From JADKIH01 sp031385005 (GTDB taxonomy: Bacteria; Bacteroidota; Bacteroidia; AKYH767-A; 2013-40CM-41-45), in the NCBI GenBank assembly GCA_031385005.1, contig JANNBB010000013.1, positions 1 through 64,000 on the forward strand: a stretch of DNA of 64,000 nt. The letters are read 5' to 3'. The stretch's first letter is position 1, and every line of letters starts with the position of its first letter. A model generated the notes under the pieces. The model saw only the letters and a program-made list of their open reading frames with translations. It was not told the origin of the DNA and did not search any database. The position numbers were made by a program, and so were the translations under genes. Below, one piece after another: positions 62,733 through 64,000 of the stretch.

Positions 62733-63203
62733 TTATTTGGGCTCAACAAGAAACAGTGGCTGGTCGTATTCTACAGGTGTAGAATTGTCAACCAATACTT
62801 TCACAATTTTACCGGAAACTTCCGATTCAATTTCGTTGAACAACTTCATCGCTTCGATAATACACAAAACCTGTCCCTGCTTAATCTCATCACCAACGTT
62901 TACAAACAATGGCTTATCCGGTGATGCAGAACGATAAAATGTTCCAATCATCGGGGACTTAATAGTAATTAGCTTAGATGTATCGGCCGGTTTTGCAACT
63001 TCAGCGGCTGGCGGTTGTGGCGCAGCAGCTGCAGGTTGAGGTGACGGAGCACTTGAATGTACAAGTTGAGGTGCAGAATTTACGTAAGTCGCACCATGTG
63101 TTGCTTTGATAGTAAGTTTGAAATCTTTCTGTTCCAAACTAACTTCGGCAACACCGCTATGTTGTACAAATTTTATCAGACTTTCGATCTCTTTAAGGTT
63201 CAT
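62733..63203 (-). CDS. accB: Biotin carboxyl carrier protein of acetyl-CoA carboxylase
   Basis: The ATG at 63203 gives 156 residues starting 'MNLKEIESLIKFVQHSGVAE', the normal AccB N-terminus. An ATG at 63272 would add 23 basic residues with no family support. A flexible Pro/Ala linker (about 45-75; 'SAPSPQPAAAAPQPPAAEV') leads to the biotinyl domain (about 80-156), with the biotinylation motif EAMK at Lys120 and 'SPMIGTFYRSASPDKPLFVNVGD' before it (residues 83-105). It carries carboxybiotin between AccC and the transferase subunits. It has its own promoter upstream and lies immediately before accC. Confidence 0.95.
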   Translation of the reverse strand: MNLKEIESLIKFVQHSGVAEVSLEQKDFKLTIKATHGATYVNSAPQLVHSSAPSPQPAAAAPQPPAAEVAKPADTSKLITIKSPMIGTFYRSASPDKPLFVNVGDEIKQGQVLCIIEAMKLFNEIESEVSGKIVKVLVDNSTPVEYDQPLFLVEPK

Positions 63204-63323
63204 CGTAATTTCTGTTGCTGCTTTAATTTTTACAGGAATATCTTTTTTAACCGGGGTTATTTTCCGCTTCATGCAGTTTAGATTAATACTTCAGCGACTC
63301 AATACTGAAGCGGTTTCGAAAAT

Positions 63324-63353
63324 CAAACCTAATGCAAATTTTAAAAAGAGCAA
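63324..63353 (-). promoter_or_regulatory. Promoter TTG-N19-TAGGTTTG for accB-accC
   Basis: On the minus strand TTG (63353-63351) and TAGGTTTG (63331-63324) are 19 bases apart, an exact fit to the Bacteroidota consensus. It lies inside the roughly 300-base gap between fabH and accB and otherwise I see nothing in that gap. Confidence 0.65.
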
Positions 63354-63507
63354 AATAAATCTTGGAATGAAAGTATTTGATTGAAAAACAGAATGATAGT
63401 GGGTGAAAAGGCTCGTTTTACTCACTTTTTGCAACCATTCAAATGACAGAAATTGCCCGAAATAGTGCAGATTTGAAATACTGGACCAATTGAATGAGAA
63501 CTCTGAA

Positions 63508-64000
63508 TCAGCTATTAAAAGCCCACTTCAGCCAAACGCTTCCCCATGTAAAACCTCCGCCGAAAGCTGCAAGAATCAGGTTGTCGCCTTTTTTCAATTG
63601 CGGAGCCCATTCATTTAAACAAAGCGGAATGGTTCCACTTGTTGTATTTCCATATTTGTGAATGTTCAACATTACTTTTTCCGGACCCACACCCATTCTG
63701 TTTGCAGTTGCGTCGATGATTCTTTTATTCGCCTGATGTGGAACCAGCCAGGCAATATCATCGGAGGTAAGATTGTTTTTCTCCATGATTTCTTCAGAGA
63801 CATCAGCCATGTTTTTCACGGCAAATTTGAAAACGGGTTGACCATCCTGAAAAACAAAATGCTCTTTCGCATCAACAGTTTTATGAGAAGGAGGTTTCAC
63901 TGAACCGCCGGCTTTTTGATGCAGATACACGCGTCCGGAACCATCACTACGTAGAATGCTATCCATTACTCCGAGTTTTTCAGTACTTGGTTCAAGTAAA
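63508..64000 (-). CDS. fabH: 3-oxoacyl-ACP synthase III (FabH), N-terminus outside the window
   Basis: The frame is open past the window edge; the codons after 63966 continue upstream as '...LLEPSTEKLGV' before 'MDSILRSDG'. The visible 164 residues are the C-terminal half of FabH. 'WLVPHQANKRIIDATANRMG' carries the catalytic His; 'KYGNTTSGTIPLCLNEW' has the catalytic Asn; 'LILAAFGGGFTWGSVWLKW' ends it. The catalytic Cys lies in the missing part. FabH condenses acetyl- or branched acyl-CoA with malonyl-ACP to start fatty-acid chains. The order fabH, accB, accC is usual in this phylum. Confidence 0.93.
   Translation of the reverse strand, partial: LLEPSTEKLGVMDSILRSDGSGRVYLHQKAGGSVKPPSHKTVDAKEHFVFQDGQPVFKFAVKNMADVSEEIMEKNNLTSDDIAWLVPHQANKRIIDATANRMGVGPEKVMLNIHKYGNTTSGTIPLCLNEWAPQLKKGDNLILAAFGGGFTWGSVWLKWAFNS

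Overview
The window is a stretch of a Bacteroidota chromosome, most likely a flavobacterial or sphingobacterial-type environmental lineage. The evidence is consistent. Seven proteins end in a type IX secretion system (T9SS) C-terminal sorting domain, and the T9SS component PorZ is encoded here. Recognisable promoters follow the Bacteroidota pattern TTG-N19/20-TAnnTTTG, start codons lack obvious Shine-Dalgarno sequences, and almost every signal peptide is followed by Gln at +1. I see no tRNA, rRNA, CRISPR array, insertion sequence or phage.

Region 1 (1-9.8 kb, accessory): a 5'-truncated SprB-repeat surface protein with a tail-fibre-like coiled-coil end; a 2198-residue SpvB / FG-GAP propeller / RHS protein laid out like a fused Tc-toxin B-C cocoon with an unknown C-terminal domain; a YwqK/MORN-type candidate immunity protein four bases downstream; and a 136-residue protein joining one RHS-like YD motif to a T9SS sorting domain. 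This is the best candidate for a poorly described system. Region 2 (9.9-17.7 kb): two paralogous giant T9SS cargo proteins, each a seven-repeat propeller followed by five or nine Ig-like repeats that are very similar even at DNA level.

Region 3 (18-31 kb): an EF-G-like GTPase lacking the catalytic His, an unlisted 59-residue Lys/Arg-rich protein behind a strong promoter, a DUF1905/YdeI protein, a SET-domain methyltransferase, small conserved proteins, a LamG T9SS protein, a YkgJ Cys-cluster protein plus DEAD-box helicase pair, and DNA polymerase I. Region 4 (31-48 kb): an M43 metalloprotease, a cystathionine synthase/lyase, the yicC-gmk-nadD operon, an ArsC-like protein, scpA plus a flippase-like membrane protein, the porZ-recO pair, and an envelope cluster with a family 9 glycosyltransferase and two large membrane proteins.

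Region 5 (48-64 kb): SDR-type threonine dehydrogenase, cysS, a lipoprotein glutaminyl cyclase, asnS, dxs, an LtaS-like phosphoglycerol transferase, a lipoprotein with a CX4CH haem-like motif and a beta-propeller, an NHL-repeat T9SS protein, and accC, accB and the 3' part of fabH.

Functionally the window mixes housekeeping genes (translation, DNA replication and repair, isoprenoid, NAD, nucleotide and fatty-acid synthesis) with a heavily secretion-oriented set. The glutaminyl cyclase can act on the many exported proteins that expose Gln after signal-peptide cleavage, and PorZ belongs to the machinery that places the T9SS cargo on the surface.
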